This document shows, piece by piece, positions 53,093 through 62,819 of a stretch of 64,000 nt of DNA (positions within the stretch are counted from its first letter, which is position 1; each line of letters starts with the position of its first letter). A model generated the notes under the pieces. The model was not told the origin of the DNA, did no database searches, and worked only from the letters and a program-made list of their open reading frames with translations. Source of the DNA: Bin80 sp965209015 (GTDB lineage Bacteria; Bacteroidota; Rhodothermia; Rhodothermales; Bin80). Made by a program: the position numbers and the translations under genes. The stretch is from contig OZ242367.1 of NCBI GenBank assembly GCA_965209015.1, positions 1,240,001 through 1,304,000 of the forward strand, in the 5' to 3' direction.

Positions 53093-54008
53093 GGGCTTCA
53101 AAATTACTACGGATGTGGTTAGCAGAAATATCCAGAAGAGCCTGTTCAGACTCGTTCAGGTCAACCGTGATGATTTCTTCAATTCCATCCCGACCTATAC
53201 GAACGGGTAACCCGATAAATAAATCAGTCAGCCCATATTCGCCAGAGGGGCAGGTAGCACAGGGGAGGACTCTACCAGAATCCTTGACGATTGCTTCCAC
53301 CATCTCCGCCGCCGCCGCACCTGGTGCATACCAAGCCGAAGTTCCCATGAGTTGGACGATCTCACCTCCACCTCCTTTTGTACGTTCGACAATGGCATCA
53401 ATCTGTTCTTCGGGAAGAAGTTCTGTGAGTGGAATGCCACCCACGCTGGTATAGCGGGGGAGTGGAACCATTGTATCGCCATGTCCACCCATCAGAAGTG
53501 CCTGAATATCTTTTACGGACACATGAAGTTCTTTCGAGATGAATGCCCTATATCGTGCAGTATCCAGTACACCCGCCATACCAAACACCCGGCTGGAGGA
53601 AAAACCACTGGCTTGGTGAGCGACGTAGGTCATCACATCGAGTGGATTGGAAATCACAATGATGATAGCATTAGGACTCCTCGCTACAAACGACTCTGTG
53701 ACCGTCTGAACAATATTTGCATTAATGCTCAGCAGATCATCTCGGCTCATCCCGGGCCTTCGAGGTACACCACTGGTGATTACACAAACGTCTGAATCGG
53801 ATGTCGCATCATAATCGTCCGTTACTCCTTTGACATCAGTATCAAATAAATGAATAGGGGCAGATTGAGCAATATCAAGAGATTTTCCTTCAGACAGGCC
53901 TTCCTTGATATCAATCAGTATGACCTCTTTGACCATATCTTTACGAGCAATACATTCTGCAACCGTGGCGCCGACATTTCCTGCACCGATGACTGTGACC
54001 TTATTCAT
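53061..54008 (-). CDS. mdh: Malate dehydrogenase (LDH-like type)
   Basis: A 315-residue NAD-dependent enzyme of the TCA cycle, oxidising malate to oxaloacetate. The start at 54008 is chosen because VTVIGAGNVGATVAE begins 3 residues later; an upstream in-frame ATG would add a basic 14-residue leader. The substrate-specificity motif PRRPGMSRDDL (Arg83/Arg84) marks malate rather than lactate, and the catalytic His is in MGGHGDTM (His176). It belongs to the bacterial LDH-like MDH group common in Chlorobi, Bacteroidota and Rhodothermota. Confidence 0.96.
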   Translation of the reverse strand: MNKVTVIGAGNVGATVAECIARKDMVKEVILIDIKEGLSEGKSLDIAQSAPIHLFDTDVKGVTDDYDATSDSDVCVITSGVPRRPGMSRDDLLSINANIVQTVTESFVARSPNAIIIVISNPLDVMTYVAHQASGFSSSRVFGMAGVLDTARYRAFISKELHVSVKDIQALLMGGHGDTMVPLPRYTSVGGIPLTELLPEEQIDAIVERTKGGGGEIVQLMGTSAWYAPGAAAAEMVEAIVKDSGRVLPCATCPSGEYGLTDLFIGLPVRIGRDGIEEIITVDLNESEQALLDISANHIRSNFEALKRVLSQSAA

Positions 54009-54079
54009 AGCAATTGTCTGTTTACGGGGATGATTGATACGCATACGCAATCAAATTTATTCAAGAAGTAGAGACGAAA

Positions 54080-55699
54080 ATGAAGATAAAAGATGCGAAA
54101 TTTGTAATCGTAGATGTTGAAACTACAGGTATGCAGGCGCAGCAGGATCGGATCATTGAGATTGGAGCCGTACGGATGCAGGCAGAAGTTGTTGAGGCCA
54201 CATTTGCCACTCTAGTGGATCCAGATTGCAGAATTCCGAGACAGATTACCAGAATCACAGGAATCAAGCCATCAGATGTGATTGGTGCACCCCAAGCCTT
54301 TCAGGTTCTGCCTGATTTTGTAGAATTTATGGAAGATGCCATTTTTGTAGCTCATAATTGCTCCTTTGATTCAAAGTTCATTGCGGCGGAACTGAATCGA
54401 GCAAGACTCCCTGCACTACCCAATAAGAGACTTTGTACAGTGCGATTGGCCCGCCGACTCCTTCCTGGACTTCCCTCGAGGAGTTTGGGGAGTTTAATTA
54501 AATTTTTTGAACTTGACCCGAGTGACCGCCATCGTGCGCTCAGTGACGCAATTGCAACGCAACAGGTACTTACCCGGCTTCTCAAAAAATTGGAAATCCA
54601 ATATGAAATAACCGACTTGGAAGACCTACTACACTTTCAGAATAGACGCTATAAGAGGACTACAGCGAATCAGATGCGTCAGGCTCGTGTTCTGGAATGC
54701 CTCAAAGACGAATTACCAGCCTCTCCTGGTATCTATCAGATGAAGAGTAGAGAGGGTAAATTACTTTATATCGGCAAAGCCAAGGTACTCAGCGAAAGAG
54801 TTCGCAGTTATTTTTCTGGTACCGAAGGTCATGCATCCCATATTCGTGAAATGGTTCGGAAAGTTCATGATGTTAAGTGGAAGACAACCAGCACCGAAGT
54901 GGAGGCTATCTTATTAGAGTCGCAACTCATCAAAGAGTATACCCCACCATTCAATAAAGTTGGACGAGCCTATCACCACCGATCATTCCTTCGTCTGGGA
55001 AGCATTGCGAATGCCGGTTGGGTCACGCTTATTAAGCACATTCGTGCTGATGGGGCACGACATTATGGACCATTCGCAAGCCGTAACGAAGCCATTCTCT
55101 TAGCTCAGGCAATCGTGGCCCTTTATGGTGACTCTCCTGATTCATTCCGCACTCCTGAGCGGGTAGGAGTTGGATTGGAGACAGCTCAAATTGGTGGCCC
55201 TCTGACCAATGAGGGATTTTCACAGGCCATTGCATTCTTAGAGGGAAGAGATCCCAATGTGCTTAAAGCATTGGCTCATCAGATACAAGAGGCATCCATG
55301 GCGCAGGAGTATGAGTTAGCTGCTCAGAGACATAAATGGTTAAAGGTTATGGAGTTAATTTATGCTCGCCCGTCCTTTATGCGGACTGCATTGTTGGACA
55401 GGACCGGGGCAGTCCTGTACACAATGGAGGATAAAACAGAGATACACTTCATGGCGTACGGTTGCCCAGTTGCGCATGTGGTATGGCCCTGCGATGATGA
55501 CCTATTTCATTCGTCAAAGGCGGAATTTCATGCTCGAGCGAAGCATTCACCAGAACGTTTGAGTGTGCAACAAGTAGATGCAATCAGTCTGCTCGGAATG
55601 TGGATGTTCAAGGAACTCAAATACATATCTGTGTTACCGATGAGACCAGATGATCTCCCATCCGAATTTGATGCTACATTGGAAGCTTTACTTCCTTAA
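54080..55699 (+). CDS. DEDDh exonuclease / GIY-YIG endonuclease fusion (PolC-epsilon-like plus UvrC-like)
   Basis: A 539-residue nuclease with two catalytic modules. Residues 1-165 form a DnaQ-type 3'-5' exonuclease with the DEDDh acids Asp12 and Glu14 (VDVETTG), Asp97 (NCSFDSKF), and His151 and Asp156 (HRALSDA). Residues about 205-300 form a UvrC/Cho-like GIY-YIG nuclease: GIY at 217-219, YIG at 230-232, the Arg in LSERVRSYF and the metal-binding Glu280 in AILLESQLIKEY. The C-terminal about 230 residues resemble the UvrC central region with a UVR-like helix pair (LAHQIQEASMAQEYELAAQRHKW). It lacks the UvrC C-terminal endonuclease. Fusions of this type occur in several phyla and are presumed to act in DNA repair. 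Transcribed divergently from mdh. Confidence 0.9.
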   Translation: MKIKDAKFVIVDVETTGMQAQQDRIIEIGAVRMQAEVVEATFATLVDPDCRIPRQITRITGIKPSDVIGAPQAFQVLPDFVEFMEDAIFVAHNCSFDSKFIAAELNRARLPALPNKRLCTVRLARRLLPGLPSRSLGSLIKFFELDPSDRHRALSDAIATQQVLTRLLKKLEIQYEITDLEDLLHFQNRRYKRTTANQMRQARVLECLKDELPASPGIYQMKSREGKLLYIGKAKVLSERVRSYFSGTEGHASHIREMVRKVHDVKWKTTSTEVEAILLESQLIKEYTPPFNKVGRAYHHRSFLRLGSIANAGWVTLIKHIRADGARHYGPFASRNEAILLAQAIVALYGDSPDSFRTPERVGVGLETAQIGGPLTNEGFSQAIAFLEGRDPNVLKALAHQIQEASMAQEYELAAQRHKWLKVMELIYARPSFMRTALLDRTGAVLYTMEDKTEIHFMAYGCPVAHVVWPCDDDLFHSSKAEFHARAKHSPERLSVQQVDAISLLGMWMFKELKYISVLPMRPDDLPSEFDATLEALLP

Positions 55700-56488
55700 A
55701 TCTATTTCGCATGAGGTATCTATCCTGATTGAACATGGATCCATATAAGCATCGGATCCTACACTATGCCAGCGGTGGAACAAATGCATGCAAGAACCAG
55801 AGTCGTGCTCAATAGAGGTCAAATGCAATTCTGCCAGCGGGGAAAGCGTTTCGGACTATTATTGTATAAGCATCGAATAAGTAGTTTTCAAGGGGAATGA
55901 GATTCAATGTATAATCAGAGACTCTTCTGTGTTGCCCGCCAGGAAAACCTGTTTTCGTATTGATATCATACCCTGAAGTAAGGAGAGAGTATGGTGAGCA
56001 TGAGAGAAAACAATTCGTTCAACGTTATTGTTATGGATGGAGATACCGCATAGAGAGAAGTGGGATGTGCTGTTGACATTCCCTCTGTATATACTTGGAT
56101 GCTGAAAGAGTATTTACCTGAGCAGGAAATATATGTATTCTTAACCTATCTGGAATGACTGGGAATAGCCTAAGCGATTTGACACAGACAGGTCAGATTT
56201 GGGACAATCATGAATCTAGAGGCGAAATTCTGAGTACTGGCACTCATTCTTCCTCCTTGGGAATAGAACGTCGGTTGGTTATCGTTGAAGCGATATGCAT
56301 TATTTTACTCCGCAGGCTCTCGCCTATGTATTCCCATCAAGAGGGTGACTGGGCACTCAGATTTATGTTTTAGTATGCAAACTGATCCTAAGCACGGAAA
56401 ATTATAATTCACTCATTCTTTGGAGTTTTCTTTATTGCTACCTGCGATTAATTGCCTAAATTTGTCTATTAGGATTTGAGTCTAATGT
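55700..56488. other. 789-bp gap before the complex I genes
   Basis: No complete gene is visible on either strand, and stops are frequent. The only patterns I noticed are short repeats of ATAAGCATCG (near 55746 and 55866) without further structure. The window does not contain nuoA-I, so the nuoJ-N cluster starts here as a separate transcription unit, and this gap should contain its promoter. Confidence 0.45.
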
Positions 56489-56992
56489 ATGTTTACTGAA
56501 ATATTTTTTATCGCTACGAGTCTCATTGCTGTATTCGCTTCACTAGCAATGCTCATTTCGCGAAGTCCAGTGCAGAGTGCATTATGGCTAATTCTGGTCA
56601 TGCTTTGTGTAGCCGGCTTGTATGTGACACTGAGCGCTGAATTCATTGCAGTCGTTCAGGTTCTTGTTTATGCAGGCGCGATCATGGTTCTGTTTCTTTT
56701 TGTCATCATGCTACTCAATCTTGGAGAGGTCCACAGAGCGGATCGAATGGATGCAAAAAAAGTGATTGGAGTAATTTTGTTTACTGCGATCCTTGCTCAA
56801 TTGGTATATATTACGGCGACGACCTCAGAATCCTTATCCTCTGGAATCACTGTCGCTACGGAAACTGGATCGGCCTTGAAAATTGCTGAGGAATTGTTCA
56901 CCCGCTATTTGCTTCCATTTGAGATGGTTGGAGTTCTCCTTCTGGTTGCAACTGTTGGGGCTGTAATCCTAGCAAAGCGCACTTTTGAGTAA
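56489..56992 (+). CDS. nuoJ: NADH-quinone oxidoreductase subunit J
   Basis: A 167-residue membrane subunit of complex I with five predicted helices. The segment AEFIAVVQVLVYAGAIMVLFLFVIMLLNL is the characteristic third helix region of NuoJ, with the conserved pi-bulge area. It is the first gene of a split complex I cluster (nuoJ-K-L-M-nhaD-pcd-nuoN); nuoA-I are not in the window. Subunits J, K, L, M and N form the proton-pumping membrane arm. Confidence 0.95.
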   Translation: MFTEIFFIATSLIAVFASLAMLISRSPVQSALWLILVMLCVAGLYVTLSAEFIAVVQVLVYAGAIMVLFLFVIMLLNLGEVHRADRMDAKKVIGVILFTAILAQLVYITATTSESLSSGITVATETGSALKIAEELFTRYLLPFEMVGVLLLVATVGAVILAKRTFE

Positions 56993-56997
56993 TTCAA

Positions 56998-57303
56998 ATG
57001 GGAATCCCTCTTACATGGTACTTGACTCTCACTGCGGTACTCTTCTCAATCGGAGTGATGGGAGTACTTTTCCGAAGCAATCTGATCATCATCTTGATGT
57101 CGGTTGAACTTATGCTGAATGCGGTAAATATTACATTGATCGCATTCGCACAATTTATGGGAGATGTATCGGGTCAGATTTTAGTATTTTTTGTAATTTC
57201 GGTCGCCGCCGCCGAGGCTGCGATTGGTCTTGCAATCGTCATCGCAATCTTCCGTAATAAGCTAACTGTGGATGTCAACAATATCAAATTGTTTAGGCAC
57301 TGA
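56998..57303 (+). CDS. nuoK: NADH-quinone oxidoreductase subunit K
   Basis: A 101-residue, three-helix subunit homologous to MrpC. The motif IILMSVELMLNAVNI contains the conserved membrane Glu essential for proton transfer, and FFVISVAAAEAAIGLAIVIAIFRN holds the second conserved Glu. It starts 5 bp after nuoJ. Confidence 0.96.
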   Translation: MGIPLTWYLTLTAVLFSIGVMGVLFRSNLIIILMSVELMLNAVNITLIAFAQFMGDVSGQILVFFVISVAAAEAAIGLAIVIAIFRNKLTVDVNNIKLFRH

Positions 57304-57311
57304 GCCAATCA

Positions 57312-59306
57312 ATGTCTACTGATCTCTCCGTTCTATTCATTATCCTATTTCCACTGATTGGGGCAGCATTCCTGGGGCTGGTTCCCTTGTTCATGCCCAG
57401 ATTGCGCCAATACAAGGGATTGCTGGGTACGATAGGTACGCTGATGGTCGCGATTCCTTTTGGGCTTGCGGTCATGCTCTTTGCCCAGGAAGTTGATACT
57501 CCTTTGATTACCTCCCTCTACACATGGATGGGAGTTGGGGACTTTACGATTGATTTTGCTTATCGAGTTGATCAGCTTTCTCTGATCATGACTCTGGTAG
57601 TCACGGGGGTAGGTGCTCTTATTCACTTGTATGCAACAGGTTATATGGCGGAGGATCGATCTTTTTGGAAGTTCTTTGCCTACCTGAATCTGTTCATCTT
57701 CATGATGCTTAATCTGGTTCTGGCTGATAATTTATTGGTCATGTTTCTAGGTTGGGAGGGAGTTGGACTCTGCTCCTACTTGTTGATTGGCTTCTGGTAT
57801 GAAGATCGCAAGAACAGTGCCGCGGCAAGTAAAGCGTTTATTGTGAATAGGGTGGGGGATTTTGCTTTTCTCCTTGCCATGTTCATTCTGGTTCGGGAAG
57901 TCGGCGGGCTTGACTTTGGAAGTATCCTGTCGGGTGCAGAAACCATGTCAGAGGGAGCACTTACTGCGGCTGTATTCCTCTTATTTCTCGGAGCTACTGG
58001 AAAGAGTGCACAGATCCCCTTGTTTGTCTGGTTGCCGGATGCAATGGCAGGCCCTACACCCGTCTCTGCTTTGATCCATGCAGCCACTATGGTCACGAGT
58101 GGGCTTTACCTGTTAGCTAGACTCTCTCCACTGGTACTGATGGCGCCCGATGTTATGGTGGTAATTGCTCTGGTTGGCGCTGCCACGGCAATCATAGCTG
58201 CGACCGTTGCCCTGACGCAGCGAGATATAAAAAGGGTCTTGGCTTATTCTACTGTCTCCCAATTAGGATACATGTTCATGGCAGCGGGAGTGGGAGCATT
58301 TTTTGTGGCAATTTTTCATGTAATTACGCATGCTTTCTTTAAGGCTTGCTTGTTTTTGGGTTCTGGGAGTGTGATCCACGCGATGCATCATGTTGAGCAT
58401 GATCTGAGAGATAAAGGCTATAATGGCCCCTTTGATGCACAGGATATGCATCACATGGGAGGCCTGAAAAAATATATGCCGATAACTCGATGGACCTATT
58501 TACTTTCAACGTTAGCGATTGCGGGTATTCCATTGACTGCCGGATTTTTCTCCAAAGACGAAATCCTATTCAAAGCATTCCAGTACGGATATGACGGATA
58601 TGGATATGCATGGTTTGTCTGGGGGATTGGAATCATTACTGCGCTCTTGACGGCATTTTATATGACGCGCTCGTACATGTTGACCTTTGAGGGCAAGTCC
58701 AGGTGGCCGATGCAGGATCAACTACATCCGCACGAATCATCGAGATCCATGACTTTTCCACTGGTGATTCTCGCTGGGCTCTCAATGGTAGGAGGTGTAA
58801 TCGGATTCCCCAAAGTTGCCGAAAAGATTGGCTTATCGAACTGGATTCATGACTATCTGGTCGGGCATGGAGATCATTTAGGCCCCGTTGCAGAGCCAGG
58901 GGGGCTTACGTATCTCAGTGTTCCACTTGAACTTGCCTTGATTGGACTTGGCGCAATGATCGCTGTTATTGGTGTCTTCTGGGCATGGCGATACTTTTCT
59001 AAATATGAACTCAGCGGAGATCAATTGATCCGGGATCGGGTTGGCGCTCTTTACCGGTGGTGGCAGTCAAGTTATTATTGGGATAAACTCTATGATCGTA
59101 CGATCGTGCGCCCGGTGATTGGGGGGGCACAAAAGGCATTTTCTCCTTTTGATCAACATGTTGTGGATGGGTTAGTGAATGCGACTGCTCGGGTCTCTAT
59201 GGCGTTTAGTTGGCTGTTCGCTCGTATACAGACTGGGGTCGTACAGAATTATGCACTTGCTATTGTATTAGGGTCCGTTTTGATGATTGCTTTTTTTCTG
59301 TTCTAA
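57312..59306 (+). CDS. nuoL: NADH-quinone oxidoreductase subunit L
   Basis: A 664-residue antiporter-like pump subunit with the long lateral helix typical of NuoL. Signatures are FLGWEGVGLCSYLLIGFWY (functional Glu), IPLFVWLPDAMAGPTPVSALIHAATMVTSG (conserved Lys in the preceding helix and the His-containing loop), LAYSTVSQLGYM and ITHAFFKACLFLGSGSVIH. The C-terminal about 90 residues contain the helix HL and the anchoring helix. It starts 8 bp after nuoK. Confidence 0.96.
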   Translation: MSTDLSVLFIILFPLIGAAFLGLVPLFMPRLRQYKGLLGTIGTLMVAIPFGLAVMLFAQEVDTPLITSLYTWMGVGDFTIDFAYRVDQLSLIMTLVVTGVGALIHLYATGYMAEDRSFWKFFAYLNLFIFMMLNLVLADNLLVMFLGWEGVGLCSYLLIGFWYEDRKNSAAASKAFIVNRVGDFAFLLAMFILVREVGGLDFGSILSGAETMSEGALTAAVFLLFLGATGKSAQIPLFVWLPDAMAGPTPVSALIHAATMVTSGLYLLARLSPLVLMAPDVMVVIALVGAATAIIAATVALTQRDIKRVLAYSTVSQLGYMFMAAGVGAFFVAIFHVITHAFFKACLFLGSGSVIHAMHHVEHDLRDKGYNGPFDAQDMHHMGGLKKYMPITRWTYLLSTLAIAGIPLTAGFFSKDEILFKAFQYGYDGYGYAWFVWGIGIITALLTAFYMTRSYMLTFEGKSRWPMQDQLHPHESSRSMTFPLVILAGLSMVGGVIGFPKVAEKIGLSNWIHDYLVGHGDHLGPVAEPGGLTYLSVPLELALIGLGAMIAVIGVFWAWRYFSKYELSGDQLIRDRVGALYRWWQSSYYWDKLYDRTIVRPVIGGAQKAFSPFDQHVVDGLVNATARVSMAFSWLFARIQTGVVQNYALAIVLGSVLMIAFFLF

Positions 59307-59322
59307 CTCGTGAACCGCTACG

Positions 59323-60942
59323 ATGGAGTTTGCTAACCTTTTGACAATCATCATCTTCCTACCTTTGGTGGGATCACTCCTTTTGTTGTTTGCACCGAGC
59401 GATCGGTCCGTCCGATGGTTCTCTCTATTGGTGACGTTGGGGACCTTTCTCCTTTCCCTCCCCCTGTGGTTTGGCTTTGATGTAGCAAATGCCGCCGAAC
59501 TGCAATTCCGCACTGCAGAATTTCCTTTGATCTCCGAGAGTTTAGATGTAAGCTATCTGATTGGAATTGATGGATTCAGTTTGCTTCTTGTGCTACTGAC
59601 TACATTTTTGGGGCCAATTATTGTCCTATGTTCTTGGACTTATATCAAAGAGAGTGCTAAAGGCTACTATGCTCTCCTACTCATTCTTCAGACAGGGATG
59701 ACCGGTGTCTTTTGTGCCTTTGATGTGCTCCTTTTCTACATTTTCTTTGAGCTAACCCTGATCCCGATGTATTTCCTCATTGGTATTTGGGGTGGAGAGC
59801 GACGTATTTACGCTGCCATCAAGTTTGTGATTTACACGATGGCAGGTTCTCTCCTGATGCTGATTGCGATCCTCTATCTGGGATACGCAGCAGGGAATGC
59901 GGTCAATGATGGCGTATTCACCACAAATTATTTCAAATTGTTATCATTTGATGTTCCTCTTGGAATGCAGTCTTGGCTGTTTATTCTATTCGCGTTTGCC
60001 TTTGCGATCAAGGTTCCAATTTTCCCTTTTCATACTTGGCTACCAGATGCGCACGTTCAAGCTCCAACAGGTGGATCGGTAGTTCTCGCTGGCGTCTTGC
60101 TCAAAATGGGGACCTATGGCTTAGTTCGTTTCTGTCTTCCCTTCTTTCCTAGTGCAGCGGCAGCGCATACGCTTCTGATTGGTATCTTTGCTGTGATTGG
60201 TATTGTGTATGGAGCACTGGTTTCTCGTGCCCAGAGTGATGCAAAAAAGCTGGTTGCCTATTCAAGCGTGAGTCATCTCGGGTTTGTTGTATTGGGAATT
60301 TTTGCATTGACGCTTGAGAGTGTTCAAGGTGCGATGATCCAGATGATCAATCATGGCATCTCTACAGGAGCTTTATTCTTGATTGTTGGAATGTTGTACG
60401 AGAGACGGCATACTCGTCTGATGGCTGACTATGGCGGCATCGCCAGATCTGTACCCATTCTGACATTCTTTATGGTACTTACAGCATTAGCCAGTGCAGG
60501 CCTTCCAGGCCTGAATGGTTTCGTTGGAGAGTTCCTGATTCTCGTGGGTGCATTTAGCAGCGAAGCGCCTGGGATTCCAGTTCTGACCATCATCGCCACC
60601 ACGGGTGTAATTCTTGCGGCGGTTTACCTTCTCTGGATGCTAAGCCGTATGTTCTTTGGTCCGTTAACGATTGAAGCGAATCGGACTATGTCTGATTTGA
60701 ATGGTAGAGAGTTGGCTATACTCATTCCAATGGCGTTGTTGATGATTGTACTTGGCTTAATTCCCAAGCCATTTTTGAAGGTAAGTGAACCTGCTGCAGC
60801 GCGCTTGATTCAAGTTATTGAAGAAAAACGTGCACTAGCCGAGATTGATGATCCTAACCTACAGCGCATTTTTGAGCTTAACCAAAGATCGTCAACACCG
60901 TCCTCTTCGCCTGTTGACACTCCTTCTACCCCCCAACCGTAA
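59323..60942 (+). CDS. nuoM: NADH-quinone oxidoreductase subunit M
   Basis: A 539-residue antiporter-like pump subunit. It shows FYIFFELTLIPMYFLIGIWGG (functional Glu), KVPIFPFHTWLPDAHVQAPTGGSVVLAG, VAYSSVSHLGFV and LNGFVGEFLIL. The C-terminal tail of about 30 residues is hydrophilic and rich in Ser, Thr and Pro, longer than usual. The next gene is not nuoN but a NhaD-type antiporter. Confidence 0.96.
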   Translation: MEFANLLTIIIFLPLVGSLLLLFAPSDRSVRWFSLLVTLGTFLLSLPLWFGFDVANAAELQFRTAEFPLISESLDVSYLIGIDGFSLLLVLLTTFLGPIIVLCSWTYIKESAKGYYALLLILQTGMTGVFCAFDVLLFYIFFELTLIPMYFLIGIWGGERRIYAAIKFVIYTMAGSLLMLIAILYLGYAAGNAVNDGVFTTNYFKLLSFDVPLGMQSWLFILFAFAFAIKVPIFPFHTWLPDAHVQAPTGGSVVLAGVLLKMGTYGLVRFCLPFFPSAAAAHTLLIGIFAVIGIVYGALVSRAQSDAKKLVAYSSVSHLGFVVLGIFALTLESVQGAMIQMINHGISTGALFLIVGMLYERRHTRLMADYGGIARSVPILTFFMVLTALASAGLPGLNGFVGEFLILVGAFSSEAPGIPVLTIIATTGVILAAVYLLWMLSRMFFGPLTIEANRTMSDLNGRELAILIPMALLMIVLGLIPKPFLKVSEPAAARLIQVIEEKRALAEIDDPNLQRIFELNQRSSTPSSSPVDTPSTPQP

Positions 60943-60955
60943 TCCTCAATATTTC

Positions 60956-62497
60956 ATGACTTATTTGCGATTACTTTACTTTTTTTTCGTGCTGATTATT
61001 CTGACTTATGCTCCAGAAACTTTGGCCCAGGAGACCGAGGTATCTTCGAGTACAGTTCAGGAGGTTGAGGACACGACCCGTGCAATGATGAATGATACTC
61101 AGGAGGCGACTGGCGAGGGTGAGATGCACACGGATGAGGGAGGATATGAGGAAGCACATGATGATGGACACGCAAAAACGCTTCCCCCTTTGTGGCTCGT
61201 TGCTCCTTTTGTGGTTCTTCTTCTAATGATTGCGACCGGTCCACTCTTTTATGGTCATCATTGGCATAGTCATTATCCCAAGTATGCCGTTGGATTAGGA
61301 CTGTTTGTAACGATATACTACTTGTTCGTTCTCCAGGACAGCTACTCAATGCTCCATGCACTCCAGGAATATCTTTCGTTTATTGCACTGGTGGCTTCAC
61401 TGTTTATTGCAGCGAGCGGAATATTTTTAAAGGTGAACGCAAGAGGGACTCCACTGGCAAATATTTCACTCCTCTCTGTGGGAGCTGTTGTAGCCAATCT
61501 AATTGCCACCACCGGTGCAGCGATGTTGTTCATACGTCCGTATATGCGACTGAATAAGGGACGCCTGAAGGCGTACCACATTGTGTTTTTCATCTTCATT
61601 ATTGCGAATGTTGGTGGAGCAATGACTCCGATTGGTGATCCTCCACTCTTTTTGGGATTTCTGCGTGGTGTTCCATTTTTCTGGACTGCCATCAATTTAT
61701 GGTATATCTGGGTACCTACGATCATTGTATTGCTGGCCATTTTTTATGTGATTGACAGTCGCAACAAAGCTGAATCAACGACAGAAATTACCTCAGGAAA
61801 GACCATTGAGATTCAGGGTGTCCGAAGCTTCCTTTTTGTGGTAATAATTGTTCTCTCCGTGTTTATTGACCCCAATGTGATTAGCTCACTCAAGGGCACA
61901 ACATGGGATTTAGTAGGAACCTATCACCTTCCATTTGGAATCCGAGAGATCATTATGTTTTCGATGTGTGTACTCGCATTTATGTTCTGTGACAAGGGAG
62001 CATTGAAAAAGAATGAGTTCACCTTTGAACCGATTCGAGAGGTAGGTTGGCTGTTCTTAGGTATCTTTGCATGTATGGTACCGGCATTAGCATTGATTTC
62101 AAATTATGCGGCCGAGAATGCGGAAGGACTTAATGCGACAACGTTTTACTGGGGAACCGGGGTCCTATCGGGCATTCTGGATAATGCTCCTACATATCTC
62201 AATTTTCTGGCTGCCGCCATGGGTAAGTTTGGTTTAGATGTAAACAACGCACTTGATGTGAAGGAATTCGCTAGTACGGATACACTCTATTTATCTGCAA
62301 TTTCAATTGCTGCGGTATTCTTTGGCGCCATGACCTACATTGGAAATGCACCTAACTTTATGGTCAAGGCTATTGCCGATTCCAACAATGTGGATGCTCC
62401 ATCCTTTGTTGGCTATTTAGTCAAGTATGGACTGACCATTCTGCTACCTGTCTATGCGTTGGTTTGGCTGGTCTTTTACAGTGGATGGATTTTTTAA
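60956..62497 (+). CDS. nhaD: NhaD-type Na+/H+ antiporter within the complex I cluster
   Basis: A 513-residue membrane antiporter. The start at 60956 is chosen because it opens a signal-like segment (MTYLRLLYFFFVLIILTYAPETLAQ); an earlier in-frame start would lie inside nuoM. The segment is followed by an acidic, His-containing extracytoplasmic linker (about 27-75). The core shows NhaD/ArsB-CitM superfamily motifs, ANVGGAMTPIGDPPLFLGFL and GVLSGILDNAPTYLNFLA, and ends with MTYIGNAPNFMVKAIA. A nhaD gene in this position is known from the complex I genes of Rhodothermus marinus. It probably exchanges Na+ for H+ in parallel with respiration. Confidence 0.92.
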   Translation: MTYLRLLYFFFVLIILTYAPETLAQETEVSSSTVQEVEDTTRAMMNDTQEATGEGEMHTDEGGYEEAHDDGHAKTLPPLWLVAPFVVLLLMIATGPLFYGHHWHSHYPKYAVGLGLFVTIYYLFVLQDSYSMLHALQEYLSFIALVASLFIAASGIFLKVNARGTPLANISLLSVGAVVANLIATTGAAMLFIRPYMRLNKGRLKAYHIVFFIFIIANVGGAMTPIGDPPLFLGFLRGVPFFWTAINLWYIWVPTIIVLLAIFYVIDSRNKAESTTEITSGKTIEIQGVRSFLFVVIIVLSVFIDPNVISSLKGTTWDLVGTYHLPFGIREIIMFSMCVLAFMFCDKGALKKNEFTFEPIREVGWLFLGIFACMVPALALISNYAAENAEGLNATTFYWGTGVLSGILDNAPTYLNFLAAAMGKFGLDVNNALDVKEFASTDTLYLSAISIAAVFFGAMTYIGNAPNFMVKAIADSNNVDAPSFVGYLVKYGLTILLPVYALVWLVFYSGWIF

Positions 62498-62515
62498 TAT
62501 TATTCCGAGTAATCA

Positions 62516-62815
62516 ATGAATCGCGAACCACTTGATCAGAGCGCTCTCAAGCAGGCTCTGGACTCACTCCAAGATTGGGAGTACCAAAACGATCGGCTTT
62601 CGAAGACATTCAAGTTTTCGGATTTTCATGAATCCGTAGCATTCATTGTGCGGATTGCATTCCATGCGGATGAGTTAGATCACCATCCTATACTGTATAA
62701 TGTCTATAATCAGGTCCGAGTTGAACTCACAACACATAGCGCGGGCAACAAGGTTACTCAGATGGATGTGCTATTAGCACGAGCCATTGATAAGGTGATG
62801 GGTGGCCAAAATTAG
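62516..62815 (+). CDS. phhB: Pterin-4a-carbinolamine dehydratase (PCD/DCoH)
   Basis: A 99-residue enzyme that dehydrates 4a-hydroxytetrahydrobiopterin, recycling the pterin cofactor of aromatic amino-acid hydroxylases. The active-site pattern DHHPILYNVYNQVRVELTTHSAG and the following VTQMDVLLARAID are diagnostic. No pterin-dependent hydroxylase gene is in the window. The pcd gene in this position is also known among R. marinus complex I genes, where its role is not settled. It starts 18 bp after the antiporter gene and ends 4 bp before nuoN. Confidence 0.94.
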   Translation: MNREPLDQSALKQALDSLQDWEYQNDRLSKTFKFSDFHESVAFIVRIAFHADELDHHPILYNVYNQVRVELTTHSAGNKVTQMDVLLARAIDKVMGGQN

Positions 62816-62819
62816 CCTG

